Of a stretch of 64,000 bases of DNA, positions 28,628-37,317 are shown piece by piece. The notes under the pieces were generated by a model. The model searched no databases. It was given only the letters and a program-made list of their open reading frames with translations, and was not told the origin of the DNA. The DNA is taken from assembly GCF_024055795.1 (NCBI RefSeq), contig NZ_JAMXMY010000001.1, positions 124,001-188,000 on the forward strand, written 5' to 3'. The stretch's first letter is position 1; each line of letters begins with the position of its first letter. The position numbers and the translations under genes were made by a program. The stretch comes from Actinoallomurus purpureus. Its GTDB lineage: Bacteria > Actinomycetota > Actinomycetes > Streptosporangiales > Streptosporangiaceae.

Positions 28628-30625
28628 TTGTTCAGCCCGTTCACTGTGACCGACCGGAACCTGACCTGGAGGGGTGGCCATCACGTCCTCACCGTCGAGC
28701 CGTGGGGGCAAGACGGGGTCCGGGTACGGGCCGGCGCGCACCGGATCCACCCTGGTCTGCCGGGTGCCCTGGACGCCGACGCCCCCACCGTGCCCGGTGC
28801 CGTGATGGAGGTCGACGCCGACGACGGCCGTGCCACGGTGACGAACGGCCGGATCCGGGTCACCGTCGATGCCGGCGGGTTGCTGTCCGCGCACCACGCG
28901 GTGACCGGCGCGGAGATCCTGCGTGAGGAGCCTGCGCACTTCTGGTGGCCGGGCTCCCGGCATTTCGAGGCCCTCGGCGGCGGCTTCCACCGCATCGAGC
29001 AGCGGTTCGCGGCCTACCCCGGCGAGCGGATCTACGGTCTCGGGCAACACGGCCACGGTCGGCTCGACCAGAAGGGGATGGTGCTCGAGCTGGCGCAGCG
29101 CAACGGCGAGGTGTCGATCCCCTTCGCCGTGTCCAGTCGCGGTTATGGGCTGCTGTGGAACACCCCCGCGGTCGGACGCGTCGAGTTCGCCGAGAACGGT
29201 ACGCGGTGGGTGGCCGACCGCGCGCGGCAGCTCGACTACTGGCTGACCGTCGGGGACACGCCCGCCGACATCCTGGGACGCTACGCGCAGGCGACCGGGC
29301 ACCCGCCGGCCCTGCCGTCATGGGCGTCCGGGTTCTGGCAGAGCAAACTCCGCTACCGCGACCAGGACGAGCTGATGGGCGTCGCACGAGAGTACGCGCG
29401 CCGGGGGCTGCCATTGTCGGTCATCGTCGTCGACTACCTGCACTGGCGTCGCCTCGGTGATTGGGACTTCGACCGCGAGGCATGGCCGGACCCACGCGCC
29501 ATGCTCGACGAGCTCCGCGACCTCGGCGTCGAGCCGGCGGTGTCGGTCTGGCCGTCGGTGAGCCCGTTGTCGGAGAACTACGCGCCGATGCGCGCGGCCG
29601 GCATGCTCGTGTCCGCCGAGAACGGGACCGACCTCCACGCCGAGTGGCCGGACTCAGGCTCCGCGGCCCCGATCGGTGTCGCCTTCTACGACGCGACCGA
29701 CGAACGGGCCCGTGAATACCTCTGGGAGAAGATCCAGGCCAACTACTACAAGCTCGGGATCCGCGTGTTCTGGCTGGACGCGTGCGAGCCGGAGATGCGA
29801 CTGCCACACAACCTGAGCTACGCCGCCGGTCCGGGGTGCGAGGTCGCCAACATGTACCCGCGGGAACACGCGCGCGGTGTCTTCGAGCACCTGAGCGCCG
29901 CGGGGGAGCCGGAGGTGCTCTCTCTCACGCGGTCGGCGTGGGCCGGTTCGCAGCGCTACGGCGTTGCGCTGTGGTCGGGGGACATCCCGGCCACTTTCCC
30001 GGCCCTGGCCATGTCCGTACGCGCGGGCCTCAACGTCGCGATGAGCGGTATCCCGTGGTGGACGACGGACATCGGCGGATTTCACGGCGGTGACCCGGAC
30101 GATGAGGACTATCGGGAGCTGATCGTGCGCTGGTTCCAGTTCGGCGCGTTCTGCCCGATCTTCCGCCTCCACGGTCACCGTGAACCGCGCACGTCCCATG
30201 GCGCGATCGGCGACGGGGGCGGCCCGAACGAGGTGTGGTCCTACGGCGCGTCCGCCTACGAGGCGATCACCTCGGTGATGCGGATGCGCGAGCGGATGCG
30301 GCCGTACATCCACGCCCATCTCCGTGACGGGCAGCGCACCGGAATGCCGCTGATGCGACCACTCTTCGTGGAGTTCCCCGGCGACGCCGCCGCCTGGGAC
30401 GTCGACGACGCGTTCATGTTCGGACCGGACCTGCTCGTCGCACCGGTCACCGAGCTCGGTGCCCGGCAGCGCCGCGTCCACCTGCCGGCCGGGGCGACGT
30501 GGACGCACGTCGACACCGGACGCCGATACACCGGAGGTGCCCCGATCACCGTGGCGGCCCCGCTGGACCGCATCCCCCTCTTCACGCGTGACGACGCCGA
30601 CCTGCCCCTGCGTTCGGAGGAGTAA
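28628..30625 (+). CDS. GH31 alpha-glycosidase (alpha-xylosidase/alpha-glucosidase)
   Basis: A 665-residue intracellular GH31 enzyme. Nucleophile D384 lies in FWLDACEPE and acid/base D452 in LWSGDI. The upstream SWASGFWQSKLRYRDQDEL and VIVVDYLHW motifs are usual for the family. The TTG at 28628 is taken as the start because AAGGAG lies 5 bases before it; the longer frame from 28565 has no ribosome binding site. The LDACEPE context resembles alpha-xylosidases, but glucosidase activity is possible. It sits in the LacI-controlled importer operon and overlaps the next gene by one base, so it likely cleaves the imported oligosaccharide. Confidence 0.9.
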   Translation: MFSPFTVTDRNLTWRGGHHVLTVEPWGQDGVRVRAGAHRIHPGLPGALDADAPTVPGAVMEVDADDGRATVTNGRIRVTVDAGGLLSAHHAVTGAEILREEPAHFWWPGSRHFEALGGGFHRIEQRFAAYPGERIYGLGQHGHGRLDQKGMVLELAQRNGEVSIPFAVSSRGYGLLWNTPAVGRVEFAENGTRWVADRARQLDYWLTVGDTPADILGRYAQATGHPPALPSWASGFWQSKLRYRDQDELMGVAREYARRGLPLSVIVVDYLHWRRLGDWDFDREAWPDPRAMLDELRDLGVEPAVSVWPSVSPLSENYAPMRAAGMLVSAENGTDLHAEWPDSGSAAPIGVAFYDATDERAREYLWEKIQANYYKLGIRVFWLDACEPEMRLPHNLSYAAGPGCEVANMYPREHARGVFEHLSAAGEPEVLSLTRSAWAGSQRYGVALWSGDIPATFPALAMSVRAGLNVAMSGIPWWTTDIGGFHGGDPDDEDYRELIVRWFQFGAFCPIFRLHGHREPRTSHGAIGDGGGPNEVWSYGASAYEAITSVMRMRERMRPYIHAHLRDGQRTGMPLMRPLFVEFPGDAAAWDVDDAFMFGPDLLVAPVTELGARQRRVHLPAGATWTHVDTGRRYTGGAPITVAAPLDRIPLFTRDDADLPLRSEE

Positions 30626-32454
30626 TGACCCGTTCCAAGCCCCGCTCTTCGCTCCCACGGAGCCCGTCCCGCCCCCTTACCGCGGCCGCCGCCGTGGCGG
30701 TCCTCGCCACGGCGGGAGCGCTGCTTCCCGCAGTACGGGCCGTGGCGAACGTCCCCGACACGACGGTCACCATCGACGTGTCCAAGCAGGGCAAGACGCC
30801 CACACACGCCGGAGCCGGTTTCCTCTACGGCCTGACCCAGGACGGCTCCGGCCCGTCCGGCGACCTGCTCCAGCCCCTGGCCCCGACGCTGTTCCGCGGC
30901 GGGGGCGCCCGTATCGCCGGTGGTGGCTGGATCGGCGACGGCTACACGGCCGGCTCCGGCTACCGCGTCCGCATCGACTCCGCGCTGTCGCAGGCCCGGC
31001 GCGTGACCGCCGCCCCGTACCACGCGAGCTACCACCTGCTGGTCTCGGACCTGTACGGCGCGGACACGACGCAGCCGGCAGGCACCGTCTACCCGTGTGA
31101 CAACGGCGACTGCGGCAACTGGAAGACGTTCATCGACCGGGTCGTCGCCGACGTCTCGGCGTCCGGCGTGCCCGTCGACTACGACATCTGGAACGAGCCG
31201 GACGGCACCGGGTTCTGGCAGCGCGGCGTCAACAGCGCCCAGTACTACCGGATGTGGGACACCGCGGTCAGCGAGATCCGGCGGCTCAGCCCGTCGGCGA
31301 CGATCGTCGGGCCGTCCTACAGCGGCTACAACCATTCGTGGCTCGACGGTTTCCTCGGACAGACCAAGGCCGACGGCACGGTTCCGAACGTGCTGAACTG
31401 GCACTTCGGTAACGATCCCGCGAGCGACTCCGCGGACGCCGCGAGCCTGGTCAGCGCGCACGGCCTCGCGCCGATCCGGCAGTCGATCAACGAGTATCTC
31501 TTCTCCGGCCAGCAGACGTCGGCCTACACCGCGTGGTTCCTCGACCGGCTCGCCGTCTCCGGTGTCACCGACGCGGCGCATGCGATCTGGAGCGACTGCT
31601 GCGGAGCCGGCACGCTCGACTCCGTACTCGCCGGCACCGGCGCCCTCCAAGCGCCGACCGGGCAGTGGTGGGTCTACCGCGCCTACGCGAGTCTGAGCGG
31701 CTCCATGGTCGATGCGACCAGCGGCAACTCCGGTATCGTCGTGGCCGCCGCCGCCGACCGGACTCGCGGACAGGCAGGCGCGCTCATCGGCAACAACAGC
31801 GGCCAGACGGGGACCACGACGATCACCGTCAAGGGACTGTCGTCCACGCCGTGGCTCACCGCCGGCGGCGCCGGGCATCGGCTGCACGCGACGCTGCGCC
31901 GCATCCCGGACCAGATCCCGCTGGGAACCCCGCTCACCGCCTACGACGGTGACGTGTCCATCAGCAATGGCGGTATCAGCCTTCCGGCGACGTTCCAGTC
32001 CGGCACCGACGCGTTCTGGCTCACGCTCTCCCCCCAGGGCACGGGCCTCGGCACCACCGCCATCGTGGACGGGAACGAGACCGGTACCGGCACGAACCAG
32101 TTCCAGTACGGGGCCAACTGGGGCCTGACCACCGGCGTGCCGGACATGTACGCGGGAACCGCGAACTGGAGTTACGTGGGCGGCGCCACGGCGACGTTCC
32201 GCTTCACCGGTAGCCGGGTGGCGCTGCACGCGGTTCGCGACGTCGACCAGGGCATCATGTCGGTCGCGATCGACGGCGGGACGGCGCAGAGCGTCGACGA
32301 CTACGCGCCTGCCCGAAACGCTTCGGGAGTCGTGTGGACCAGCCCAGCACTCACCTCGGGCACGCACACATTGACGATCACGAACACCGGAGGGCGAAAC
32401 GGGTCGAGCAGCGGTGACAACATCGCGATCGACCGGGCGGACGTCGAGCCCTGA
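30625..32454 (+). CDS. Secreted clan-A glycoside hydrolase (GH39-like)
   Basis: A 609-residue protein with a Sec signal (basic N-terminus, then AAAAVAVLATAGALLP). The TIM-barrel domain (about 45-370) has acid/base E191 in DIWNEPDG and candidate nucleophile E290 in SINEYLF, the clan GH-A pattern seen in GH39 beta-xylosidases. A C-terminal carbohydrate-binding-like beta-sandwich (about 460-609) contains YVGGATATFRFTGSRVAL. It starts in a TAATG overlap with the GH31 stop and ends the operon. It would act outside the cell, releasing oligosaccharides for the importer. The exact GH family is uncertain. Confidence 0.8.
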   Translation: MTRSKPRSSLPRSPSRPLTAAAAVAVLATAGALLPAVRAVANVPDTTVTIDVSKQGKTPTHAGAGFLYGLTQDGSGPSGDLLQPLAPTLFRGGGARIAGGGWIGDGYTAGSGYRVRIDSALSQARRVTAAPYHASYHLLVSDLYGADTTQPAGTVYPCDNGDCGNWKTFIDRVVADVSASGVPVDYDIWNEPDGTGFWQRGVNSAQYYRMWDTAVSEIRRLSPSATIVGPSYSGYNHSWLDGFLGQTKADGTVPNVLNWHFGNDPASDSADAASLVSAHGLAPIRQSINEYLFSGQQTSAYTAWFLDRLAVSGVTDAAHAIWSDCCGAGTLDSVLAGTGALQAPTGQWWVYRAYASLSGSMVDATSGNSGIVVAAAADRTRGQAGALIGNNSGQTGTTTITVKGLSSTPWLTAGGAGHRLHATLRRIPDQIPLGTPLTAYDGDVSISNGGISLPATFQSGTDAFWLTLSPQGTGLGTTAIVDGNETGTGTNQFQYGANWGLTTGVPDMYAGTANWSYVGGATATFRFTGSRVALHAVRDVDQGIMSVAIDGGTAQSVDDYAPARNASGVVWTSPALTSGTHTLTITNTGGRNGSSSGDNIAIDRADVEP

Positions 32455-32462
32455 CCGCCCTC

Positions 32463-32492
32463 GCGTGCGGGCAGAGGCCTCTGCCCGCACGC
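32463..32492. terminator. Perfect-palindrome terminator
   Basis: GCGTGCGGGCAGAGG is followed immediately by its exact complement CCTCTGCCCGCACGC: 15-bp arms, with an effective loop of about 4 bases. It lies 9 bases after the stop of the GH39-like gene, ending the LacI-controlled operon. The rest of the gap to 32710 holds only repeats. Confidence 0.75.
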
Positions 32493-32637
32493 CTTCGTCA
32501 TCGGCGATGGAGGGGATGGGCACCCCGGCAGGGGCTGTAGAACGTTCGGTGTTCGCCTGGGTGCGACGGACGCCGGTCCGCAGCGACGCCGGCACCGGCA
32601 GGGCGGCCGTTTCATCGACCGCCTCACTGTTGGAGCG

Positions 32638-32721
32638 GCTGCGGCTGCGGCTGCGGCTGCGGCCACGGTCACGCGGCCACGGTCACGCGGCGACGATCAC
32701 GCGACCACGGTCACGCGGCGA
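32638..32721. repeat. Short tandem repeats at the 3' end of the oxidoreductase gene
   Basis: Four GCGGCT units are followed by iterations of CCACGGTCACGCGGC and GACGATCACGCG. The proximal unit includes the last codons and stop (GTCGCCGCGTGA on the minus strand) of the neighbouring gene. The array looks like slippage-driven copies of the gene's own end, several of them carrying an in-phase TGA. Confidence 0.6.
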
Positions 32722-33724
32722 CGATCATGCGGCCTAGGTTGCCGCCCGCCTGCAGGGCGCTGAACGCCTCCGGGACGCGGTCGAAGCCGTTCAGGACGGT
32801 GTGGATGCTGTGCAGGCGGCCGTCGCGGACGAGCTGGGTCGCCTCGCGTTCGAAGGCCGGGCGCAGATCCTCATGCTCGGTGACGATGAACCCGTACAGG
32901 GTGAGTTCCTGGTAAATCATGCGGAGGTAGTTCCTCGGGCCTGTGCCTTCGCGCCCGTACTGGGAGACCGCTCCGCACAGGACCGCGCGGCCCCGGAAGC
33001 GGAGCGTGTCGAGGGCTGCTTCGAGATGGTCGCCACCCACGTTGTCGAAGAACAGGTCGATGCCGTCCGGCGCCGCGGCGCGGAGCAGCTCGACGGCCGG
33101 CCCATCGTGGTAGTCGACGGCCGCGTCTGCGCCCAGCTCCTTGAGCAGGGCGACCTTCTGCGGGGAGCCCGCGCTGCCGATTACCCGGGCTCCGTGCGCC
33201 GCGGCGAACTGCACGGCGCAGCTGCCCACGCCGCCGGCGGCGCCGGATACGTAGACCGTGTCCGTCTCGCGGACCCGTCCCACGCTCACCATACCGACCC
33301 ATGCGGTGAAGCCGACGTGGCCGAGCACCGTCAGGTGGTCCTCCAGCGGCAAGTCGGCGCGCTCGGCCGGGATGCGGCGCAGCTCGCCCGCGTCGACGAT
33401 GTCCGCTTCCCGCCACGGAGACCAGGAGCGGACGGCCAGATCACCGGGGGCGAATTCGTCGCTGCGGGATTCCACGACCTCCAGTACGGCGTCGCTGCGG
33501 GGCACCTGGCCCAGCGCCATGCCGGGACGGCCGGAGTTGGTGTGTTCGCGCATTCCGTCGGCCATGCCGGCGTTCATTCCCAGGAGCCGCAGCGCAACCC
33601 GCACCTGGCCGTCGCTGAGCTGCGGCAGCGGGGCGGCCTCCGCAAGGTCGAAGTCCTCGGGCCGCACAACGCCTTGCGGGCGGCGCGCGACACGGACCTC
33701 TCGGATGACTGTTTGATCGTTCAC
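32711..33724 (-). CDS. NADP-dependent MDR oxidoreductase (PTGR/alkenal reductase type)
   Basis: A 337-residue zinc-less MDR enzyme. N-terminal REVRVARRPQGVVRPEDFDL, the Rossmann signature YVSGAAGGVGS and FFDNVGGDHLEAAL are typical of the prostaglandin/leukotriene B4 reductase-like group, which reduces activated C=C bonds with NADPH. The GTG at 33724 is the start. It is monocistronic: the GH39-like gene ends convergently behind a terminator, and about 200 non-coding bases separate it from the SDR. A role in carbohydrate use is not evident; carbonyl detoxification is possible. Confidence 0.88.
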   Translation of the reverse strand: MNDQTVIREVRVARRPQGVVRPEDFDLAEAAPLPQLSDGQVRVALRLLGMNAGMADGMREHTNSGRPGMALGQVPRSDAVLEVVESRSDEFAPGDLAVRSWSPWREADIVDAGELRRIPAERADLPLEDHLTVLGHVGFTAWVGMVSVGRVRETDTVYVSGAAGGVGSCAVQFAAAHGARVIGSAGSPQKVALLKELGADAAVDYHDGPAVELLRAAAPDGIDLFFDNVGGDHLEAALDTLRFRGRAVLCGAVSQYGREGTGPRNYLRMIYQELTLYGFIVTEHEDLRPAFEREATQLVRDGRLHSIHTVLNGFDRVPEAFSALQAGGNLGRMIVAA

Positions 33725-33924
33725 TCCGGCAATCGTACTCGCCGCTCCCGCCGCAGCCGGGTCTGCCGGGGCCGCTCATCAGGCGAAACAGCACCATCCG
33801 CGGGCTAGCGGAGCGGTACCCATGGCGGCCGGGAGCGTCCTGTCGATGGTGTCCAGCGCCCCGGCACGGTGCGGCCTTAGAGCCCGCGCTCTTACACTCG
33901 CGTTGACGGCCGGGAGCGGACGCC

Positions 33925-34668
33925 CTACTTGGCCGGTGGTGGACGCAGCGTCGTGAGTCCTCCGTCGATGGTGATGGCGGAACCGGTGAGGGACGCGGCG
34001 CCGGGGAGGGCGAGGAAGGCGATCGTCGCCGCCACCTCCTCGGGTCGTACGAGACGTCCGTGCGGCTGGCGGGCGTTGAGGGCGGCGCGCTCGGCTCCGG
34101 GGTCGTCGGCGGCGTCGAGCAGGCGCCCGACCCAGGGCGTGTCGGTGGTGCCGGGCAGGACCGCGTTGACTCGGATGTCCTCGGCGAGGAGGTCGGCGGA
34201 CATGGCGAGCGTCAGGGACAGCACCGCGCCTTTGGTCGCGCTGTAGAGGGCCCTGTTGGGCAGGCCGGTCGTCGCGACGACGGAGGAGGTGTTGACGATC
34301 GCCGCCGACGGGGAGCGGCGCAACGCCGGCAGGGCGGCGCGGGTGACGCGGACGAGCCCGACGACGTTGACGTCGAACACGCGGTGCCATTCGTCGTCGG
34401 GATTGGTCTCGATGGTGCCGGTGGCACCGATGCCGGCGTTGTTGACGAGGATGTCGAGCCCGTCGAGCTCACTGATCAAGGTCGCGGTCGCGCGGCGAAC
34501 GGCGGCGTCGTCGGTGAGGTCGGCGAGGGCGAACGGCGTGCCGCCGCCCGGCGGTGCGTTGACGTCCAATACGGCGACCCGCACGCCGTGCTCGGTGAGC
34601 TCGGCGACGGTGGCCGCGCCGATGCCGGACGCGCCGCCGGTCACGATCGCCTTGAGTGGTGCAGCCAC
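33925..34668 (-). CDS. SDR oxidoreductase, probable 2-keto-3-deoxy-L-fuconate 4-dehydrogenase
   Basis: A 247-residue classical SDR: TGGASGIG cofactor loop, NNAG, and catalytic S-Y-K in NTSSVV and YSATK. The GTG at 34668 has AGGAGG 4 bases upstream. In the oxidative L-fucose (and L-rhamnose) pathways an SDR oxidises the 2-keto-3-deoxy acid to a 2,4-diketo acid, which an FAHD hydrolase cleaves. The FAHD gene, an acid-sugar dehydratase, lactonase and aldose dehydrogenase are all nearby, so this step is the best assignment. It could instead be the aldose dehydrogenase. It is divergent from the GntR gene with a shared operator. Confidence 0.8.
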   Translation of the reverse strand: MAAPLKAIVTGGASGIGAATVAELTEHGVRVAVLDVNAPPGGGTPFALADLTDDAAVRRATATLISELDGLDILVNNAGIGATGTIETNPDDEWHRVFDVNVVGLVRVTRAALPALRRSPSAAIVNTSSVVATTGLPNRALYSATKGAVLSLTLAMSADLLAEDIRVNAVLPGTTDTPWVGRLLDAADDPGAERAALNARQPHGRLVRPEEVAATIAFLALPGAASLTGSAITIDGGLTTLRPPPAK

Positions 34669-34680
34669 GTGCCCTCCTGG

Positions 34681-34701
34681 ATTGTCAGACGTGTAATCAT
34701 G
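34681..34701. promoter_or_regulatory. GntR-type operator, site 1 (TGTCNGAC)
   Basis: ATTGTCAGACGTGTAATCAT lies in the 38-base gap between the divergent SDR and gntR genes. It matches the site at 38711-38731 at 18 of the first 21 positions. The core TGTCAGAC is a near-palindrome like those of FCD-type GntR repressors. It lies so close to both starts that binding would silence both. Confidence 0.65.
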
Positions 34702-34706
34702 TCGTC

Positions 34707-35363
34707 ATGTCTCGATCGGGTCTTTCGACGGTCACGGTGGTCGACGCGCTGGTCGAGGCACTGCGGGGGCAGATCCTCGACGGGCAGTGGCCTCCGGCGG
34801 CGCCGGTCGCCGAGGTGGAGGTGGCGCGGCGTTTCCAGGTGTCGCGGCCGACGGCGAAAGCAGCGGTGCGCACGCTGGTGTTCGAGGGCCTGCTTCGGCA
34901 GGACTCGCACCATGCGGCCGTTGTTCCATCCCTCTCCGCGCAGGACATCGAGGATCTGTACTTCGTCCGCATTCCGCTGGAGCTGGCGATGGTCGAGCGC
35001 CTCAGCCAGGCGACCGGTGTCCGACTGGACGACGCCGAGAACGCGATCGGTGCATTGGAGAGGTTGCCCGATGACGCGGTGACCAGCTCGTTCGTGGCCG
35101 CGGACCTGGGGTTCCACCGTGCGTTGGCCGCGGCGACCGGCAGCTGGCGCCTCGAACGCTCCTACAACGCGCTGGCGGGGGAGGTTCACCTGTGCATGAT
35201 GCAGACGCGGCAGGCCCTCGGTCGTACGCGGATCGCCAGCGAGCATCGCCAGATCCTCCAGGCGATCCGTCGTGGGGACGGGCCCGGCGCGGTGGAGGCC
35301 GCCCGGCGGCACCTGGCCGGAGCACGGGATGCGCTGCTGACGATGGCGGACCGGACGGCCTGA
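34707..35363 (+). CDS. GntR-family regulator with FCD sensor domain
   Basis: A 218-residue protein: N-terminal winged HTH (VAEVEVARRFQVSRPTAKAAVRTLVFEGLL) and an alpha-helical FCD effector domain (about 85-218) with metal-ligand-like His in DLGFHRALAA and SEHRQILQAI. FCD regulators usually sense organic or sugar acids. The ATG at 34707 starts the HTH region; an upstream GTG (34656) overlaps the SDR start. There is no clear ribosome binding site, so a leaderless transcript is possible. It probably controls the L-fucose-type genes through TGTCNGAC sites, with a fuconate or keto-acid ligand. Confidence 0.92.
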   Translation: MSRSGLSTVTVVDALVEALRGQILDGQWPPAAPVAEVEVARRFQVSRPTAKAAVRTLVFEGLLRQDSHHAAVVPSLSAQDIEDLYFVRIPLELAMVERLSQATGVRLDDAENAIGALERLPDDAVTSSFVAADLGFHRALAAATGSWRLERSYNALAGEVHLCMMQTRQALGRTRIASEHRQILQAIRRGDGPGAVEAARRHLAGARDALLTMADRTA

Positions 35364-35434
35364 GGAAGCACTCGACTCCGGCGGCGCGGCGGGGTGCACG
35401 TGTCCGGTCAGCGTCGCATGCTGCGTTCGGAGCA

Positions 35435-36262
35435 TCAGGCCTGCCGAAAGTGCTGGCGCTGCCGGCCGAGACCGTCGATCTCCAGTTCGACGACGTCGTC
35501 CGCCTTCAGGTAGTCGGCGGTGGCCGATCCCATCGCGACGCCGGCCGGCGTTCCGGTGTTGATGAGGTCGCCCGGCCGCAGGACCATGAACTGGCTGAGG
35601 TACCAGACGAGATGGTCGACCCCGAAGATCATGTCGGCGGTGGTGCCGTCCTGGCGCAGTTCGCCGTTCACCCACAGCCTGAGACCGAGATCCTGCGGAT
35701 CGGCGACCTCGTCCGCGCTGAGTATCCATGGGCCCAGCGGATTGAAGGTCTCGCAGTTCTTACCCTTGTCCCACTGGCCACCGCGTTCGAGCTGGAATTC
35801 CCGCTCCGACACGTCGTTGCTGATCGCGTACCCGGCGATGCAGGCGCGGGCCTGCTCGACCGAGTCGAGGTAGCGCGCGGTGGTGCCGATGACGACCGCG
35901 AGCTCCACCTCCCAGTCGGTCTTCTTCGAACCGCGAGGAATCAGCACTTCATCGTCGGGACCGACGACGGTGTCCGCCGTCTTGAGGAAGACGATCGGCT
36001 CCTCGGGTGGGGTGGCGCCGGTCTCGCGCGCGTGGTCGGCGTAGTTGAGCCCGATGCAGATGATCTTCCCGATCCGACCGAGCGGAGGGCCGAACCGCCC
36101 CGGCTCGACGACCGGCAGTGCGTCGACGTCGAGCCGTTCCGCGGAGCTGATGAGCTCGAGGTCGATGGTGTCGGTGAGCGGCGTCAGATCGCGCCAGCGG
36201 CCGTCGGATCCGGACACGATGGGCCGCTCGGCTCCCGGCGCACCGGTACGCGCGAATCTCAT
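35435..36262 (-). CDS. FAHD-family hydrolase, probable 2,4-diketo-3-deoxy-L-fuconate hydrolase
   Basis: A 275-residue fumarylacetoacetate hydrolase-family protein: GKIICIGLNYADHARETG, IVFLKTADTVVGPDDE, metal-binding DWEVELAVVIG and C-terminal GDLINTGTPAGVAMG. In oxidative L-fucose catabolism such an enzyme splits the 2,4-diketo acid into pyruvate and L-lactate. The ATG lies in an ATGA overlap with the stop of the upstream iron-sulfur protein gene, so translation is coupled. The next gene downstream is the convergent gntR. The dehydratase, SDR and lactonase in the same island support the assignment. Confidence 0.88.
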   Translation of the reverse strand: MRFARTGAPGAERPIVSGSDGRWRDLTPLTDTIDLELISSAERLDVDALPVVEPGRFGPPLGRIGKIICIGLNYADHARETGATPPEEPIVFLKTADTVVGPDDEVLIPRGSKKTDWEVELAVVIGTTARYLDSVEQARACIAGYAISNDVSEREFQLERGGQWDKGKNCETFNPLGPWILSADEVADPQDLGLRLWVNGELRQDGTTADMIFGVDHLVWYLSQFMVLRPGDLINTGTPAGVAMGSATADYLKADDVVELEIDGLGRQRQHFRQA

Positions 36263-37317
36263 GATGAGTGTGGTCCTTTCGTCGAGAGGGCGAGGAACTC
36301 GGTCAGGTGCACCGCGCGGACACGCGAACGGTGCCGGCGCAGCGCCTGGCGAAGCTGGCGCAGGCAACCGGGGTTGACCGCGACCACCATGTCGACGCCG
36401 GCGGCCTCGATCTCGGCCACCTTGGCCTTCGCCAGGGTCCGCGATTCGCGTGGGCGGACCAGTGAGTACGTGCCGGCGGCGCCGCAGCAGGTGGCCGCCG
36501 AGGGCAGCTCGACATAGTCGGCGACGCTCTGCAGCAGTCGTCGCGGTTCGCGCCACACGCCGAGGCCGTTGCGAAGGTGACAGGAGTCCTGCAACGTCAC
36601 CCGGGCGGGCCGGCCGTCGATCAGGACCGGCTGGAACCGCTGGTCCTGGACGTATTCGGAGAACTCCCGTACCCGCTCCCGCCCGATCACCGAGGCGAGA
36701 TGGGCGGCGCATCCGCCCGAGGTGGTGACGATGGTGCCGGGCAGGTCGTCGCCGAGGCGGCGGGCCATCGCCGCGCCCCGTTCGGGTTCTCCGTTGTGCG
36801 CGTGCAGCGCGCCGCAGCAGCCCTGGTCCGGATCGGCCGCGAGGCCCGGTGCCAAGGTCAGCGCGGCACGGCTGACCCGCGGGAACATCGTCCGCTCCAC
36901 GCAGCCGAGCATCAGCTGATCGGCATCGTCGGCCTTCCGGCGGCCGGCGCGCCGGAGGATCCCGGCGAGCCGGTGGGCCGGGCGCAGCGTCACCAGCAGG
37001 ACGAGGGCGCGCACGATCAGCGGACGGCGGCGTCCCTGCCATTGCGCGCCGCGCCACTCTTCGAGCAGTTGGCCGTACTCGACACCGGCGGGACAGACCG
37101 GCTCACAGGCGCGGCAGCCGAGGCAGAGGGACGCCTGCTCGGCCAGGGTGGGATCGTCGAGCTCGAGCCGCCCGGCGTCGAGCGCTCGCATGAGGGTGAT
37201 CCGGCCGCGGGGTGAGGAGGCCTCGTCACCGGTCATGGCGTAGGTGGGGCACGCCGGGAGGCAGAACCCGCAGGAGATGCAGCGGCTGAGCCGGTCGGGG
37301 TCGAAGAGATCGGCCAC
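36259..37317 (-). CDS. GlcF-like iron-sulfur oxidoreductase subunit
   Basis: A 352-residue protein with two ferredoxin-type 4Fe-4S motifs, CISCGFCLPACP (about 14-25) and CLGCRACEPVCP (about 65-76). Two CCG (heterodisulfide reductase-like) domains follow, marked GCCGALHAHNG, SCHLRNG and TCCGAAGTYSL. This is the electron-transfer partner of FAD-linked glycolate/lactate oxidases. The GTG start directly abuts the GlcD-like stop (TAAGTG), and its own stop overlaps the FAHD start. It probably passes electrons from lactate (the FAHD product) to quinone at the membrane. Confidence 0.9.
   Translation of the reverse strand: MADLFDPDRLSRCISCGFCLPACPTYAMTGDEASSPRGRITLMRALDAGRLELDDPTLAEQASLCLGCRACEPVCPAGVEYGQLLEEWRGAQWQGRRRPLIVRALVLLVTLRPAHRLAGILRRAGRRKADDADQLMLGCVERTMFPRVSRAALTLAPGLAADPDQGCCGALHAHNGEPERGAAMARRLGDDLPGTIVTTSGGCAAHLASVIGRERVREFSEYVQDQRFQPVLIDGRPARVTLQDSCHLRNGLGVWREPRRLLQSVADYVELPSAATCCGAAGTYSLVRPRESRTLAKAKVAEIEAAGVDMVVAVNPGCLRQLRQALRRHRSRVRAVHLTEFLALSTKGPHSS

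Noticed and set aside
35364-35441. Possible GGCCTGA/TCAGGCC inverted repeat between gntR and FAHD genes
   Set aside because: The 7-bp arms simply reflect that both genes end in GCC-TGA-type codons. The loop is about 70 bases, so a terminator is not supported.
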